A stretch of 64,000 nt of DNA. Source: an uncultured Pelagibacteraceae bacterium. Lineage in GTDB: Bacteria > Pseudomonadota > Alphaproteobacteria > Pelagibacterales > Pelagibacteraceae. Both the position numbers and the translations under genes were made by a program. Shown here piece after piece: positions 1 to 10,788 of the stretch. Below the pieces are notes generated by a model. That model did not search any database. It was not told the origin of the DNA and saw only the letters and a program-made list of their open reading frames with translations. The stretch's first letter is position 1. Every line of letters begins with the position of its first letter. The stretch covers positions 1 to 64,000 of the forward strand of contig CACIWZ010000002.1 in the NCBI GenBank assembly GCA_902590505.1, in the 5' to 3' direction.

Positions 1-571
1 AAACGCAGAAGAAGCTAAAGAAAAATTAAAGTATATTAAGTTTGATATTTTAATTTTAGATGTGATGATGCCGGGACAAAGTGGATATGAATTGACAGAG
101 GAAATAAAAAAAACAATTCAGGTACCGATTATTTTATTAACTGCCAAAGGAGAAGTAGAAAATAGAATAAAAGGTTTAGAACTTGGAGCTGATGATTACA
201 TTGGAAAACCGTTTGAACCTAAAGAATTATTGCTAAGAATAAAAAATATTATTAAAAATAAAAATAAATTGGATCTCTCTTCTAAACATTTCGTAGGACA
301 AGCTGAGATTAATCTTAATAAAATGACAATAAATTTTAACAATAAGATTAGAAAAATTAATAATGCAGAAAAAAAAGTGCTTATTGAAATGTTATCCAAT
401 CCTGGCAAAACTTTTTCAAGAGAAGAGATTGGAAAGATATCCGGGATCAATCAAGAGCGTTCTATTGATGTAATGGTTACTAGACTCAGGCAAAAGCTTG
501 AAAGTGATCCAAAAAATCCAAAATATTTACAAACTATAAGGGGATCAGGATATGTTCTTTGGATTGAATAA
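1..571 (+). CDS. OmpR-family DNA-binding response regulator (5' truncated by window)
   Basis: Frame open from base 2; receiver motif ILDVMMPGQSGYE, ADDYIGKPF, C-terminal winged helix (VMVTRLRQKLESDPKNPKYLQTIRGSGYVL). Confidence 0.93.
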   Translation, partial: NAEEAKEKLKYIKFDILILDVMMPGQSGYELTEEIKKTIQVPIILLTAKGEVENRIKGLELGADDYIGKPFEPKELLLRIKNIIKNKNKLDLSSKHFVGQAEINLNKMTINFNNKIRKINNAEKKVLIEMLSNPGKTFSREEIGKISGINQERSIDVMVTRLRQKLESDPKNPKYLQTIRGSGYVLWIE

Positions 572-1868
572 ATTTTTAAAAATAGTTTTACCTAAAAGAC
601 TTTTTTATAGAGCTTTGATAATAGTTGCAGCTCCAACAATTATTTTACAATTAATCATTACAATTGTTTTTTATGACAGTATCTGGATCAAAGCGAACAA
701 AAATATCACTAGGTCTCTTGTTACCCAACTTAAGGCTATACAAGAGGTATATCAAAATGATAAGAAAAATTTAGACTTTTTTACAGATAGCTACAAAAAT
801 AATTTTAATTTTGAGATAGGTATTAGCCAAGAAAAATTTCCTATAACCACCGGAGAAAGAAGATTTAGTCCGATGGATAGATCGCTTAGAAGAGAACTAA
901 AATCAACTTTTGGAAATAATAATTATTGGTTTAATACTGCGAAATTTAAAAATGCTGTTGAAATAAAAATTAAATCTGAAAATGATGTTATTAAATTTTT
1001 AGTGCCTAAAGAAATGGTTTCAACTTCCTCTGTTAGACTTTTTGTTCTATGGACAACATTACCTTCATTAGTTTTAATTATTATAGCTTTAATATTTTTA
1101 AAAAATCAGACTAAACCTCTGGTAAGACTTGCTAAAGCAGCTGAAAGATTCGGTAAGGGAGACTATGTTAATGATTTTAGACCATCTGGAGCGCAAGAAA
1201 TTAGAAAAGCAGCTTACGAATTTGATAGAATGGCAAAAAGAATTAATCGTCATCTTAATCAAAGATCTGAGATGTTGTCAGGTATAAGTCACGATCTAAG
1301 AACGCCTTTAACAAGACTAAAACTACAGCTTGCTATGTTAGAGCAAAAAGATTTGTCAAATAAAATGTCAAAAGATATTGATGAGATGGAAAAAATGTTA
1401 AATGATTATCTTCAATTTGCAAAAACTCAGTCAAAAGAAACAAGTGTAAATATAGATTTAAAAGATTTAATAAATCAAATTAAAAGCGAATTTGATGACC
1501 AAAATTTAGAAATTTCAAATATTGAAACTATAAGTATTAAAGGTAGGCGTTCAGCTCTTAAAAGATCATTGGAAAATATTATCCAAAATGGACTTACATA
1601 CGGAAAAAGAGTTCAAGTTGAGGCTCAAAAAAGTAAAAATCTTGCTGTGATCAATATTGAAGACGATGGCCCAGGTATTCCTGATGATCAATATAAAAAT
1701 GTATTTAAGCCATTTTTCAGATTAGATAAAAGCAGAAGTTTGAATCAGTCAGGTGTAGGTCTTGGACTTGCTATAGTTGAAGATATAATTAACTCTCATG
1801 GCGGAAATATAAAGTTAGGTAAAAGTAAATTTAATGGATTACAAGTTAAGATTTTTTTACCTTTTTAA
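552..1868 (+). CDS. EnvZ-like sensor histidine kinase
   Basis: TM segments, HAMP-like region, H-box SGISHDLRTPLTRLKLQ, N/G boxes (IEDDGPGIP, GVGLGLAIVEDI); overlaps the response regulator by 20 nt. Confidence 0.93.
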   Translation: MFFGLNKFLKIVLPKRLFYRALIIVAAPTIILQLIITIVFYDSIWIKANKNITRSLVTQLKAIQEVYQNDKKNLDFFTDSYKNNFNFEIGISQEKFPITTGERRFSPMDRSLRRELKSTFGNNNYWFNTAKFKNAVEIKIKSENDVIKFLVPKEMVSTSSVRLFVLWTTLPSLVLIIIALIFLKNQTKPLVRLAKAAERFGKGDYVNDFRPSGAQEIRKAAYEFDRMAKRINRHLNQRSEMLSGISHDLRTPLTRLKLQLAMLEQKDLSNKMSKDIDEMEKMLNDYLQFAKTQSKETSVNIDLKDLINQIKSEFDDQNLEISNIETISIKGRRSALKRSLENIIQNGLTYGKRVQVEAQKSKNLAVINIEDDGPGIPDDQYKNVFKPFFRLDKSRSLNQSGVGLGLAIVEDIINSHGGNIKLGKSKFNGLQVKIFLPF

Positions 1869-2088
1869 TTTTTTTTTTTTCTAATTTTTTTATAGTGGCT
1901 TCTTGTTTTTGAACAATCTTTTTTAATACTTCAAACTCTTCTCTTGAAACTAAGTTAAGTTTACTAATTAATTTATCTTTTTTAAATTTTAAATCAGTTG
2001 ATATTTCTTTTCTCACATCTTGAGATGTCAAAATGCCGTTTTCAATCAAATTAGATATGGTTTTTAAAATTTTTTCAGAATTACTCAT
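1846..2088 (-). CDS. ubiK: UbiK/YqiC (BMFP)-family accessory factor
   Basis: 80 aa, C-terminal coiled coil SREEFEVLKKIVQKQEATIKKLE typical of the family. Confidence 0.7.
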   Translation of the reverse strand: MSNSEKILKTISNLIENGILTSQDVRKEISTDLKFKKDKLISKLNLVSREEFEVLKKIVQKQEATIKKLEKKKIKKVKKS

Positions 2089-2139
2089 AACTTATCTTAT
2101 TTGATGGTTATCTTAATTTCAAATATGTTATAAGTAGAT

Positions 2140-2925
2140 ATGTTTTACCATAATTTAGACCCAATACTATTTGATTTTGGGTTTTTAGAAGTCAGATGGT
2201 ATTCTTTGGCTTATATATTTGGAATATTGATTGGTTGGTGGTACGGCAAAATAATCATAATTAAGAAATTTCAAACTTTTGAAAAAAAATTTAATTTAAC
2301 TCTTTTCGATGACTTGATTACTTATTTAATCATTTCAATAATTTTAGGTGGAAGACTTGGCTATGTAATTTTCTATGATATGAATTATTACTTAAAAAAT
2401 CCTTTTGATATTGTTAAAATTTGGCAAGGCGGTATGTCATTTCACGGTGCAATGTTGGGTATTATAATTGGCACTTTTATATTTTCAAAAAAAAATAATA
2501 TAAAGACTTTTTTTTTACTAGATATTATAGCTTGTGTATCACCTATTGGAATTTTTTTAGGTCGTATTGCGAATTTTATAAACAGTGAATTAGTAGGAAA
2601 AGCTTCGGATGTTTATTGGGCAGTAATTTTTCCAAAAATAGATAATGTTGCAAGACATCCTTCACAATTATACGAGGCCTTTCTAGAAGGATTAATTTTA
2701 TTCCTTATTTTAAATTATTTAATATTTAAAAAAAATTATAAAATAGGAAACTGTTCTTTTTCATTTTTAATTTATTATGGAGTTTTTAGAATTTTTTCAG
2801 AATTTTTTAGGCTACCAGATATACAAATAGGATATATTTTTGGATTTGTAAGTATGGGAATGTTGCTAAGTACATTTATGATTTTTGCAGGTATAATTCT
2901 ATATTTAAAAAGAAATGACTTGTAA
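2140..2925 (+). CDS. lgt: prolipoprotein diacylglyceryl transferase
   Basis: GGMSFHGAMLG, GRIANFINSELVGK, RHPSQLYEAFLEG motifs. Confidence 0.96.
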   Translation: MFYHNLDPILFDFGFLEVRWYSLAYIFGILIGWWYGKIIIIKKFQTFEKKFNLTLFDDLITYLIISIILGGRLGYVIFYDMNYYLKNPFDIVKIWQGGMSFHGAMLGIIIGTFIFSKKNNIKTFFLLDIIACVSPIGIFLGRIANFINSELVGKASDVYWAVIFPKIDNVARHPSQLYEAFLEGLILFLILNYLIFKKNYKIGNCSFSFLIYYGVFRIFSEFFRLPDIQIGYIFGFVSMGMLLSTFMIFAGIILYLKRNDL

Positions 2926-3994
2926 TATTGAATATTTAAATTTTAAATCTAATCGATTAATTCCTTTTGATCAATTTGTTGAGACAGTTCTTTATAAACC
3001 AAAAATTGGCTACTATACAAAAAAAATTCCATTTGGGAGAACAGGTGATTTTATTACAGCTCCAACAATTTCAAATTTGTTTTCTGAGATAATTTCAATA
3101 TGGATTGTTTCATCATGGGAAGAATTAGGCAAACCTAGATGTTTCAATTTTGTAGAACTCGGTCCTGGAGATGGTAGCTTTGCAAAAGTTTTTGTTAATA
3201 CATTGAAAAAATTCCCAAATCTTTTTAATTCTATAAATATTTATTTATATGAAAAGAGTGAATTTCTTAAAAATATTCAAAAAGAAAAATTAAAAGACTC
3301 AAAGATAAAGTGGATTAATAATTTTGATAAAATTAATAAAGGTCCAGTAATTTTTTTTGGAAATGAATTTTTTGATGCAATACCAATTAAACAATTTACT
3401 TATAAAAAAAAATTGTTGTTAGAAAAATATTGTTACTTGGATCACGTTAAAGGTTTTAAAGAAGTTTATCAGAGGGCTAAAATAGAAGATATAAAAGAAA
3501 TAAAAAATTTTAGAGTTTTAAAAGATCTCAAATTTATTGAGTTTCCAAAATTAGGAATTCTTGAAATGAGCAAAATAGTAAAAAAAATTAAGAAACTTTC
3601 AGGGGGAGTTTTGCTGATAGATTATGGTTATACTAAACTTCTCAATAGGAGCACCATTCAAATGGTCATGCAAAATAAAAAAGTGAGAACAGACGACTTT
3701 TTTAAAAACGTTGGAAAAGCAGATATCACTTCTTTAGTAAATTTTAGCCTTTTAAAAGAATACTTTTTAAAAAATCAGATGAATGTGAAAAAAATTGTTA
3801 CTCAAAAGTTTTTTTTAGAAAAAATGGGTATAGTTGAAAGAGCAAAAATTCTTGAAAAAAAAATGGATTTAAAACAAAAAAATTATATGTTGTCCACTTT
3901 AAATAGGCTTTTAAACAAAAAGCTTATGGGGGATTTGTTTAAAGTAATCTTTGCTTTTAAATCTAAAAGTAACAATTTTTTGGGATTTAAATAA
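2915..3994 (+). CDS. MidA/NDUFAF7-family class I SAM-dependent methyltransferase
   Basis: GDFITAPTISNLFSE, VELGPGDGSFAK, FFGNEFFDAIPIKQF motifs. Confidence 0.88.
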   Translation: MTCNIEYLNFKSNRLIPFDQFVETVLYKPKIGYYTKKIPFGRTGDFITAPTISNLFSEIISIWIVSSWEELGKPRCFNFVELGPGDGSFAKVFVNTLKKFPNLFNSINIYLYEKSEFLKNIQKEKLKDSKIKWINNFDKINKGPVIFFGNEFFDAIPIKQFTYKKKLLLEKYCYLDHVKGFKEVYQRAKIEDIKEIKNFRVLKDLKFIEFPKLGILEMSKIVKKIKKLSGGVLLIDYGYTKLLNRSTIQMVMQNKKVRTDDFFKNVGKADITSLVNFSLLKEYFLKNQMNVKKIVTQKFFLEKMGIVERAKILEKKMDLKQKNYMLSTLNRLLNKKLMGDLFKVIFAFKSKSNNFLGFK

Positions 3995-4746
3995 TGTTTT
4001 ACTCAAAAAAGTTTAAAAAATTTTACAACTTAAAACACTGTTTCTTTTCAAGAAAAGGTGGTTTTTCAAGGGGACTTTATAAAGGACTCAATTGTGGAAG
4101 AGGCTCTAAAGATAAGAAAAAAAACATAATTATGAACTTGAAAAAAGTGGCAAAAAAAATGAGTGTTAAAAATAATCATTTAATTTTAATGTATCAAACG
4201 CATAGTAACAAAGTAATAGAGATAAAAAAAAATAATTACAAAAAAAAAATTCGCGCTGATGCAATGGTAACCAAAATGCGAGGGATAGCTTTAGGGGTTG
4301 TAACTGCAGATTGTGTACCGATACTAATTTATGATAGAAAAAATAAAATTATTGGATGTATTCATGCTGGATGGAGAGGTGCAATTTCTGGAGTTATTAA
4401 AAATACAATTTTAAAAATAAGAAAATTAAATTCTGATAATAAAATCTATGCAACTATAGGACCATGTATAGGGAAAGAAAGCTACGAGGTTGATTTAAAA
4501 TTTTTTAAAAACTTTGTAAAAAAATCAAAAAAAAATAGGAAATTCTTTACAATTAAAAATAGAAATAAAAAGTTGTTTAACTTAAGGGAATATGTGGCTA
4601 AAAAACTTTCTGAGCAAAATGTTGTTATTGATCATGTAAATCATGATACTTTTAAAGAAAGGGATAACTTTTTCAGCTATAGAAGGTCTACAATTCTCAA
4701 TCAAAGAGATTATGGTCGGTCTATATCAACAATAAAGTTAATTTAG
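3994..4746 (+). CDS. pgeF: YfiH/PgeF-family polyphenol oxidase-like (laccase domain) protein
   Basis: MYQTHSNKV, ADAMVT, TADCVPIL, GCIHAGWRGA, ATIGPCIG motifs. Confidence 0.88.
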   Translation: MFYSKKFKKFYNLKHCFFSRKGGFSRGLYKGLNCGRGSKDKKKNIIMNLKKVAKKMSVKNNHLILMYQTHSNKVIEIKKNNYKKKIRADAMVTKMRGIALGVVTADCVPILIYDRKNKIIGCIHAGWRGAISGVIKNTILKIRKLNSDNKIYATIGPCIGKESYEVDLKFFKNFVKKSKKNRKFFTIKNRNKKLFNLREYVAKKLSEQNVVIDHVNHDTFKERDNFFSYRRSTILNQRDYGRSISTIKLI

Positions 4747-4794
4747 ATTAAATTTGAAAACTTTTATAAATAATTGTATAAGTAATCTCATTTC

Positions 4795-5727
4795 ATGAAA
4801 ATTTTATCTGGAACTAGCAATCTCAAGCTTAGCAAAGATATTTCAAAGAATCTTAAACTCAAACTGATAAATACAAACATAAGGAGATTTGCTGACGGAG
4901 AAATTTACATTGAAATAAATGAAAATATTAGAGGTAATAGTGTTTTTGTAATTCAATCTACTTCAAATCCTGCCAACGATAATATCATGGAACTTTTACT
5001 TGTAGTTGATGCATTAAAAAGATCATCTGCAAAAACTATTACTGCAGTAATTCCATATTTCGGTTACGCGAGACAAGACAGAAAAGTTGCCCCAAGAACA
5101 TCTATCTCTGCTAAAGTAGTTGCAAATTTAATTTCTAATGCTGGAGCTACAAGAGTTGTAACAGTTGATTTACATGCAGGGCAAATACAAGGATTTTTCG
5201 ATATGCCAGTTGACAACTTATATACAGCTCCTCTCTTTGCAAAATATATAAAAAAGAAATTAAATTCAAAAAAACTTATTTGTGTATCGCCTGATGTGGG
5301 CGGAGTCGCTAGGACAAGAGCTTTGGCAACAAGAATAAAAGCTGATCTAGCAATCATTGATAAAAGAAGACCGGCGCCTGGTAAATCTGAAGTCATGAAT
5401 ATAATTGGTGATGTTAAAAATAAAACTTGTATAATTGTAGACGATATAATCGATAGCGGAGGCACTATTGTGAATGCAGTTGACGCATTAAAAAAAAATG
5501 GTGCAACAGAAGTTTATGTATTTATAACTCACGCAGTTTTAAGCGGTGACGCAGTAAAAAAAATTAAAAATTCAAAAATAAAAAAATTAATAATAACTGA
5601 CACTATTGATAATTCTCAAAAAATTAAAAATAATAATAAAATTGAGGTGTTATCTATTGCCTCACTAATGTCAGAAGCAATTAAAAGAATAGCAAATTCT
5701 AATTCTGTATCGGATTTATTTAATTAA
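4795..5727 (+). CDS. prs: ribose-phosphate pyrophosphokinase
   Basis: FADGEIYIEI, PYFGYARQDRK, VTVDLHAGQIQGFF, IVDDIIDSGGTI motifs. Confidence 0.97.
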   Translation: MKILSGTSNLKLSKDISKNLKLKLINTNIRRFADGEIYIEINENIRGNSVFVIQSTSNPANDNIMELLLVVDALKRSSAKTITAVIPYFGYARQDRKVAPRTSISAKVVANLISNAGATRVVTVDLHAGQIQGFFDMPVDNLYTAPLFAKYIKKKLNSKKLICVSPDVGGVARTRALATRIKADLAIIDKRRPAPGKSEVMNIIGDVKNKTCIIVDDIIDSGGTIVNAVDALKKNGATEVYVFITHAVLSGDAVKKIKNSKIKKLIITDTIDNSQKIKNNNKIEVLSIASLMSEAIKRIANSNSVSDLFN

Positions 5728-5775
5728 TACTTGTTTTAGTCATTAACATGAGTTATATACCCTTTCAGCAAATTT

Positions 5776-6528
5776 ATGAGTAATCTGAAAGCTATAAAAA
5801 GAGAAAATACATCAACTGGCTCAAATAATAAATTAAGAGCGAGCGGTTATATTCCCGCGGTGCTATATGGTGGTAAAGATCCAAATCAAAATATCTCAAT
5901 AAGTAAAAAAGAAATATCAACAATAATTAACTCTGACACCTTTTTATCTAAAGTATTGGAAATCGAAGTTGATGGAAAAAAAGAAAAAGTGATACCAAGA
6001 GATATTGCTTTCAACGTTGTATCAGAAGAACCTATACATATTGACTTCATGAGAGTTTTATCCGGTAAAAAAATAATTTTAGAAATACCTGTAAAATTCA
6101 TTAATCACCCAGACTCTCCAGGTCTTAAGAGAGGTGGGGTTTTAAATATAGTTAGAAGAAAAGTAGAACTTAAATGTCCAGCGGAAACAATCCCTGATGA
6201 AATTGTTGTAGATTTAACTGGAACAGATATAGGTACGAGCATCAAAATTTCATCAATAAAACTTCCTGAAAATGTTCTTCCAACAATAACTGATAGAGAT
6301 TTCGTAGTTGCTACAGTTGCAGCTCCAACTGTAATCAAAGAACCTGAAAAACCAGCCGAAGAGGCTCCAGTAGAAGGTGCTGAAGGTGAGGCTCCTGTAG
6401 AAGGTGCTGAAGCTGCAAGCAAAGAAGGTGATGCTGCGAAAAAAGATGATAAAGCAAAAGTCGGTGGTGCTGACAAAAAGTCTGAAGAAAAAAAACCTGC
6501 AGAAAAAAAACCTCCTGAAAAGAAATAA
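5776..6528 (+). CDS. rplY: 50S ribosomal protein L25/Ctc family with acidic/Lys-rich tail
   Basis: L25/TL5 beta-barrel sequence (SGYIPAVLYGG, IHIDFMRV), low-complexity C-terminus. Confidence 0.93.
   Translation: MSNLKAIKRENTSTGSNNKLRASGYIPAVLYGGKDPNQNISISKKEISTIINSDTFLSKVLEIEVDGKKEKVIPRDIAFNVVSEEPIHIDFMRVLSGKKIILEIPVKFINHPDSPGLKRGGVLNIVRRKVELKCPAETIPDEIVVDLTGTDIGTSIKISSIKLPENVLPTITDRDFVVATVAAPTVIKEPEKPAEEAPVEGAEGEAPVEGAEAASKEGDAAKKDDKAKVGGADKKSEEKKPAEKKPPEKK
6361..6414 (+). repeat. Imperfect 27-bp tandem duplication in the rplY tail (EAPVEGAEG / EAPVEGAEA)
   Basis: gaggctccagtagaaggtgctgaaggt / gaggctcctgtagaaggtgctgaagct. Confidence 0.9.
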
Positions 6529-6533
6529 TTAAA

Positions 6534-7106
6534 ATGCTTTTACTTGTTGGATTAGGAAATCCTGGCTCTAATTATACAAATACTCGACATAACATTGGTT
6601 TTAAAATAATTGATGCCATTAACGCTCATTTTAAGCTTTCTAAACAAAAGCCAAAATTTAAAGGACTACTCACAACAGGTAATATTGATGAAAAAAAAAT
6701 TTACGCAATCAAACCATTAACTTTCATGAACAATTCTGGAACAGCCATCAAAGAACTGATTGACTATTTTAAAATTGATGCGAAAGACGTAATAGTTTTT
6801 CATGATGATATGGATATAGATTTTGGAAAAATAAAAGCTAAATTTGGAGGGACAAGCGCGGGGCACAACGGTATAGAGTCAATAGATAAATTTATAGGCA
6901 AGGATTATTCTAGAGTTAGGATAGGTATCGGTCATCCAAAACAAAAGAAGAAGGTAAATAATCATGTTTTAGAAGATTTTAAGGAAGATGAGGAAGAAAA
7001 AATTAAAGAAATAACTGAAAATATTGTTAAGCAAATTCCAACGTTAATTGAAAAAAAAATAGACCTATTTTCTAGTAAAGTAAATCAAAACCTTAATGGG
7101 ATTTAA
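6534..7106 (+). CDS. pth: peptidyl-tRNA hydrolase
   Basis: LLLVGLGNPGSNYTNTRHNIGF, PLTFMNNSG, VFHDDMDIDFGKIK, GGTSAGHNGIESI. Confidence 0.97.
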   Translation: MLLLVGLGNPGSNYTNTRHNIGFKIIDAINAHFKLSKQKPKFKGLLTTGNIDEKKIYAIKPLTFMNNSGTAIKELIDYFKIDAKDVIVFHDDMDIDFGKIKAKFGGTSAGHNGIESIDKFIGKDYSRVRIGIGHPKQKKKVNNHVLEDFKEDEEEKIKEITENIVKQIPTLIEKKIDLFSSKVNQNLNGI

Positions 7107-8166
7107 ATGCGGAATAGTTGGGTTACCTAACGTTGGTAAATCTACTTTATTTAATGCCTTAACTGCGTCAAAAAATGCAGAAGCCGCTAACTTTCCATTT
7201 TGTACAATTGATCCAAATATCGGTATTGTTGACGTCGTTGATGAAAGGCTAGACAAGCTAGCAAAACTATCAAATTCAAAAAAAAAAATTTATACAAATA
7301 TAACTTTTGTAGATATTGCTGGATTGGTAAAAGGAGCTTCTAAAGGTGAAGGATTAGGCAATAAATTCTTGTCTCATATAAGGGAGGTGGATGCAATTAT
7401 ACATTTAGTAAGATGTTTTGACTCTGAAAAAATTACTCATGTTAACTCAAAGATTAACCCAGCAGATGACTTGGAAACGATTAAGACTGAAATTATACTT
7501 TCAGACTTAGGCATAATCCAAAAAAAACTTGAAAAAGGTAAAAAAAAACTCCTTAGTGATAAAGAAATAAAGATTTTGGAAGAAAAATTGGTTTTTTTAA
7601 ATAAAGGCGAGGAAGCAAAAGTAAATGACGAAAAAGAAGAAGAGTTTTTGTCAAGTATTGGCTTATTGAGTATTAAACCAAAAATAATAGTTTGTAATTT
7701 AGATGAGGAAAATCTCTCTTCAGGGAATAATTACACAACCCAGGTAGAAAAAAAATATCCGAATGAAAAAATAATAAATATTTGTGCTGATATTGAAGAT
7801 CAACTTTCCGGTTTAGACAAAGTTGAAAAAGAAAATTTTATGCAAGAGATTGGACTAAATAAAACGGGTTTAAATAAACTTATTAAAGAAGGTTACGATC
7901 TTTTAAAATTAGACACTTTTTTTACATCTGGACCTGAAGAAAGTAGAGCTTGGACAGTAAGAAAAAATACTATTGCCCCAAAAGCAGCTAGCGTCATTCA
8001 TACCGATTTTGAAAAAAACTTTATCAGGGCGGAGGCTGTATCTTGTGAAGATTTTATAAAATATGGTAGTGCAGAAAAATGTAAAGAAAATGGAAAGCTA
8101 AGAATCGAAGGTAAAGATTATATTGTAAAAGATGGTGATGTTTTATACTTCAGAGTCAATCCTTGA
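7096..8166 (+). CDS. ychF: redox-regulated ATPase YchF
   Basis: GIVGLPNVGKSTLFNALT, NFPFCTIDPN, VDIAGLVKGASKGEGLGNKFL, TGS domain at the C-terminus. Confidence 0.97.
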   Translation: MGFKCGIVGLPNVGKSTLFNALTASKNAEAANFPFCTIDPNIGIVDVVDERLDKLAKLSNSKKKIYTNITFVDIAGLVKGASKGEGLGNKFLSHIREVDAIIHLVRCFDSEKITHVNSKINPADDLETIKTEIILSDLGIIQKKLEKGKKKLLSDKEIKILEEKLVFLNKGEEAKVNDEKEEEFLSSIGLLSIKPKIIVCNLDEENLSSGNNYTTQVEKKYPNEKIINICADIEDQLSGLDKVEKENFMQEIGLNKTGLNKLIKEGYDLLKLDTFFTSGPEESRAWTVRKNTIAPKAASVIHTDFEKNFIRAEAVSCEDFIKYGSAEKCKENGKLRIEGKDYIVKDGDVLYFRVNP

Positions 8167-8925
8167 CCATATTTTTTTCATGCTTAAATAAACAAGAATT
8201 GTTAAAAGTACTAAATAAATAATTACTTTAACGCCAGTTTTATGTCTCTCTTCAAGTTCTGGCTCCGCAGCCCAAGCCAAAAAAGTTGTTACATCTTTTG
8301 CCATTTGATCAACAGTAGACTCCGTGCCATCTGCATATTCAACTAATCCATCCATTAAATTATTTGGCATTTTAATCTTATTACCGGCCATATATTTATT
8401 GTAATAAACACCTTCATCAAGAGTTATACCTGGAGGAGGGTCTTCGTAACCAACAAGAACCGAATAAATGTAATTAGCTCCTCCTTTTCTTGCTTTGACT
8501 AAAACTGACATATCAGGTGGATACGCTCCGCCATTTGCAGCAGTAGCAGCTTGAACATTTGGGTATGGGCTTTTAAACTTATCTGAAGGTTTTCCTGGTC
8601 GAGTAAACATTTCTCCTTGAGAATCTGGACCATCCTCTATTTCGAAACTAGCTGCAATCGCTTTTACTTCTTGTTCTGAAAACTCAGGTCCGCCAGGTTC
8701 TCCTAGATTTCTATAGCTAAGATATTGCATTGAATGGCAAGAAGCACAGACTTCTTTATAAACTTGAAAACCTCTTTGTAGTGATGCTCTATCAAAGGTT
8801 CCTGTTAAACCTTTAAAACTCCAATCCACTTTAATTGGATCAACCATTTCAGCGCTTTGTAGTGGTCTAAGTGAGATAAGTAACAAAAAAGATAAAACGA
8901 ATAGTTTTAAATTAGACTTTATCAT
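8143..8925 (-). CDS. petC: ubiquinol-cytochrome c reductase cytochrome c1
   Basis: [15 protein letters not shown] heme motif, C-terminal TM; next to cyt b and Rieske. Confidence 0.96.
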   Translation of the reverse strand: MIKSNLKLFVLSFLLLISLRPLQSAEMVDPIKVDWSFKGLTGTFDRASLQRGFQVYKEVCASCHSMQYLSYRNLGEPGGPEFSEQEVKAIAASFEIEDGPDSQGEMFTRPGKPSDKFKSPYPNVQAATAANGGAYPPDMSVLVKARKGGANYIYSVLVGYEDPPPGITLDEGVYYNKYMAGNKIKMPNNLMDGLVEYADGTESTVDQMAKDVTTFLAWAAEPELEERHKTGVKVIIYLVLLTILVYLSMKKIWSRIDSEV

Positions 8926-10171
8926 TAACCTTCCTAGCTAAAGATGGTTCTGCGCCGCCAGACAGTACTGGTTCTGAAATACTCATTGGTATCGGATCCG
9001 TTTTTTCCAAATAACCGACAACAGGCATAACTACTATAAAATGTAAGAAATAATAAATAGTTCCTACTCTAGCTAATACTAAGTAAATTCCTTCAGCTGG
9101 CATCGCACCAACATAACCAAGCATTAGAACGTCTATTACTAATATCCAAAAGAACTGTCTATAAATCGGTCTAAAAACAGCAGATCTAACTTTTGAGGTG
9201 TCTAACCAAGGTAGGACAAATAAAATAAAAATTGCACTGAACATTAAAATCACTCCACCTAATTTATCAGGGACAGATCTTAAAATTGCGTAAAATGGTA
9301 ACAAATACCATTCAGGTACTATGTGAGCAGGAGTAACTAATGGATTTGCTGGAATATAATTATCTGAATGTCCTAAAACGTTTGGAGTAAAGAAAACAAA
9401 ACCAGCGAATATGATCATAAAAACTAAAAGTGCGAAAGCGTCTTTAATTGTTATATAAGGATGAAATGGAACTGTATCTTTAGACGGTTTCTTTATATCA
9501 ATACCTACAGGGTTATTATTTCCTGGAACATGTAAAGCCCAAATATGTAAAACTACTAATCCTAAAATTAAAAACGGGATTAAATAATGTAAACTAAAGA
9601 ATCTGTTTAGTGTTGGATTATCTACAGAATATGCTCCCCACAACCAAGTTGTTATACTATCTCCAACTAATGGGATCGCACTAAATAAATTAGTTATTAC
9701 TGTAGCGCCCCAGAAACTCATTTGACCCCAAGGCAACACATAGCCCATGAAAGCAGCGGCCATCATTAATAAATAAATCATAAGACCAATAATCCAAATA
9801 ACTTCTCTCGGTGATTTATATGATCCATAAAATAAAGATCTAAAAATATGAATATAAACTGCTAAAAAAAACATCGATGCTCCGTTACTATGAATGTATC
9901 TAATTAACCATCCATAATTAACGTCTCTCATTATGTGTTCTACACTTGCAAATGCTAAATCTGCATGAGCCACATAATGCATTGCTAAAACAATCCCAGT
10001 AACAATTTGAGTTATCAAACAAAAAGTTAAAATTCCCCCAAAGGTCCACCAATAATTTAAATTTTTTGGAGTAGGATAATCCGTAAGGTGTGCTCCGAGA
10101 GTAAGCAATGGTAAACGGTCGTTAAACCATTTAGCTGCTTTAGATTTTGGTACGTATTCGTGTTCACTCAT
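8912..10171 (-). CDS. petB: cytochrome b (bc1 complex)
   Basis: [40 protein letters not shown]. Confidence 0.97.
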   Translation of the reverse strand: MSEHEYVPKSKAAKWFNDRLPLLTLGAHLTDYPTPKNLNYWWTFGGILTFCLITQIVTGIVLAMHYVAHADLAFASVEHIMRDVNYGWLIRYIHSNGASMFFLAVYIHIFRSLFYGSYKSPREVIWIIGLMIYLLMMAAAFMGYVLPWGQMSFWGATVITNLFSAIPLVGDSITTWLWGAYSVDNPTLNRFFSLHYLIPFLILGLVVLHIWALHVPGNNNPVGIDIKKPSKDTVPFHPYITIKDAFALLVFMIIFAGFVFFTPNVLGHSDNYIPANPLVTPAHIVPEWYLLPFYAILRSVPDKLGGVILMFSAIFILFVLPWLDTSKVRSAVFRPIYRQFFWILVIDVLMLGYVGAMPAEGIYLVLARVGTIYYFLHFIVVMPVVGYLEKTDPIPMSISEPVLSGGAEPSLARKVNDKV

Positions 10172-10177
10172 AATTTC

Positions 10178-10699
10178 TTATCCAATTTTAATTGTGTTGT
10201 TATCAACAAATTCGAACTTTGGTATCTCCATGTTCGTCGGCGCTGGTCCTTTTCTAATCCTGCCTGATACATCATAGTGTGAACCATGACAAGGACAAAA
10301 CCAACCATTAAAATCGCCTTTGTCTTTTAAAGGCACACATCCTAGATGTGTACAAACGCCTAACATTACCAACCACTCGTCTTTACCCTCTTTTACTCTA
10401 TCTTCATCTTTTTGAGGATCAGGCAAATCGTCCAACTTTACTGCTCTGGCCTCAGCAATTTCCTCTGAAGTTCTTCTTTTTAAAAATACTGGTTTTCCTC
10501 TCCATAAAACAGTAATAGATTTACCAGGTTCAATACTACTAATGTCAACTTCTGTCGTAGCTAAGGCTTGTTGAGCTTTATCAGGATTCATTTGGTCAAT
10601 CATCGGCCAAATTACTGCTCCGACACCTACTGCTCCAACTGTATAGCTAGCTGTAAATAAAAAATCTCTTCTATTAACTTTTTTTTCCTCTTTGCTCAT
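10178..10699 (-). CDS. petA: Rieske iron-sulfur subunit (bc1 complex)
   Basis: CTHLGCVP...WFCPCHGSHYD; N-terminal Tat-like NRRDFLF. Confidence 0.97.
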   Translation of the reverse strand: MSKEEKKVNRRDFLFTASYTVGAVGVGAVIWPMIDQMNPDKAQQALATTEVDISSIEPGKSITVLWRGKPVFLKRRTSEEIAEARAVKLDDLPDPQKDEDRVKEGKDEWLVMLGVCTHLGCVPLKDKGDFNGWFCPCHGSHYDVSGRIRKGPAPTNMEIPKFEFVDNNTIKIG

Positions 10700-10788
10700 T
10701 TATGTAAGTGCTTATAATGTAAATATTAAATAAAACCATATTATTAAGATTTCTAGGGTCAGAATGACACATAAATTAAGCTTAAATA

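Noticed and set aside
2089-2139. Possible ncRNA or riboswitch in the short intergenic regions
   Set aside because: The gaps (about 50-130 bp) show no convincing conserved aptamer or stem architecture by eye, apart from the items listed.
5064-5465. 133-aa minus-strand ORF in prs
   Set aside because: Fully antisense to conserved prs; no family motif.
6105-6476. 123-aa minus-strand Ala/Ser/Pro-rich ORF in rplY
   Set aside because: Reverse-strand reading of the rplY coding sequence and its repeat; no independent support.
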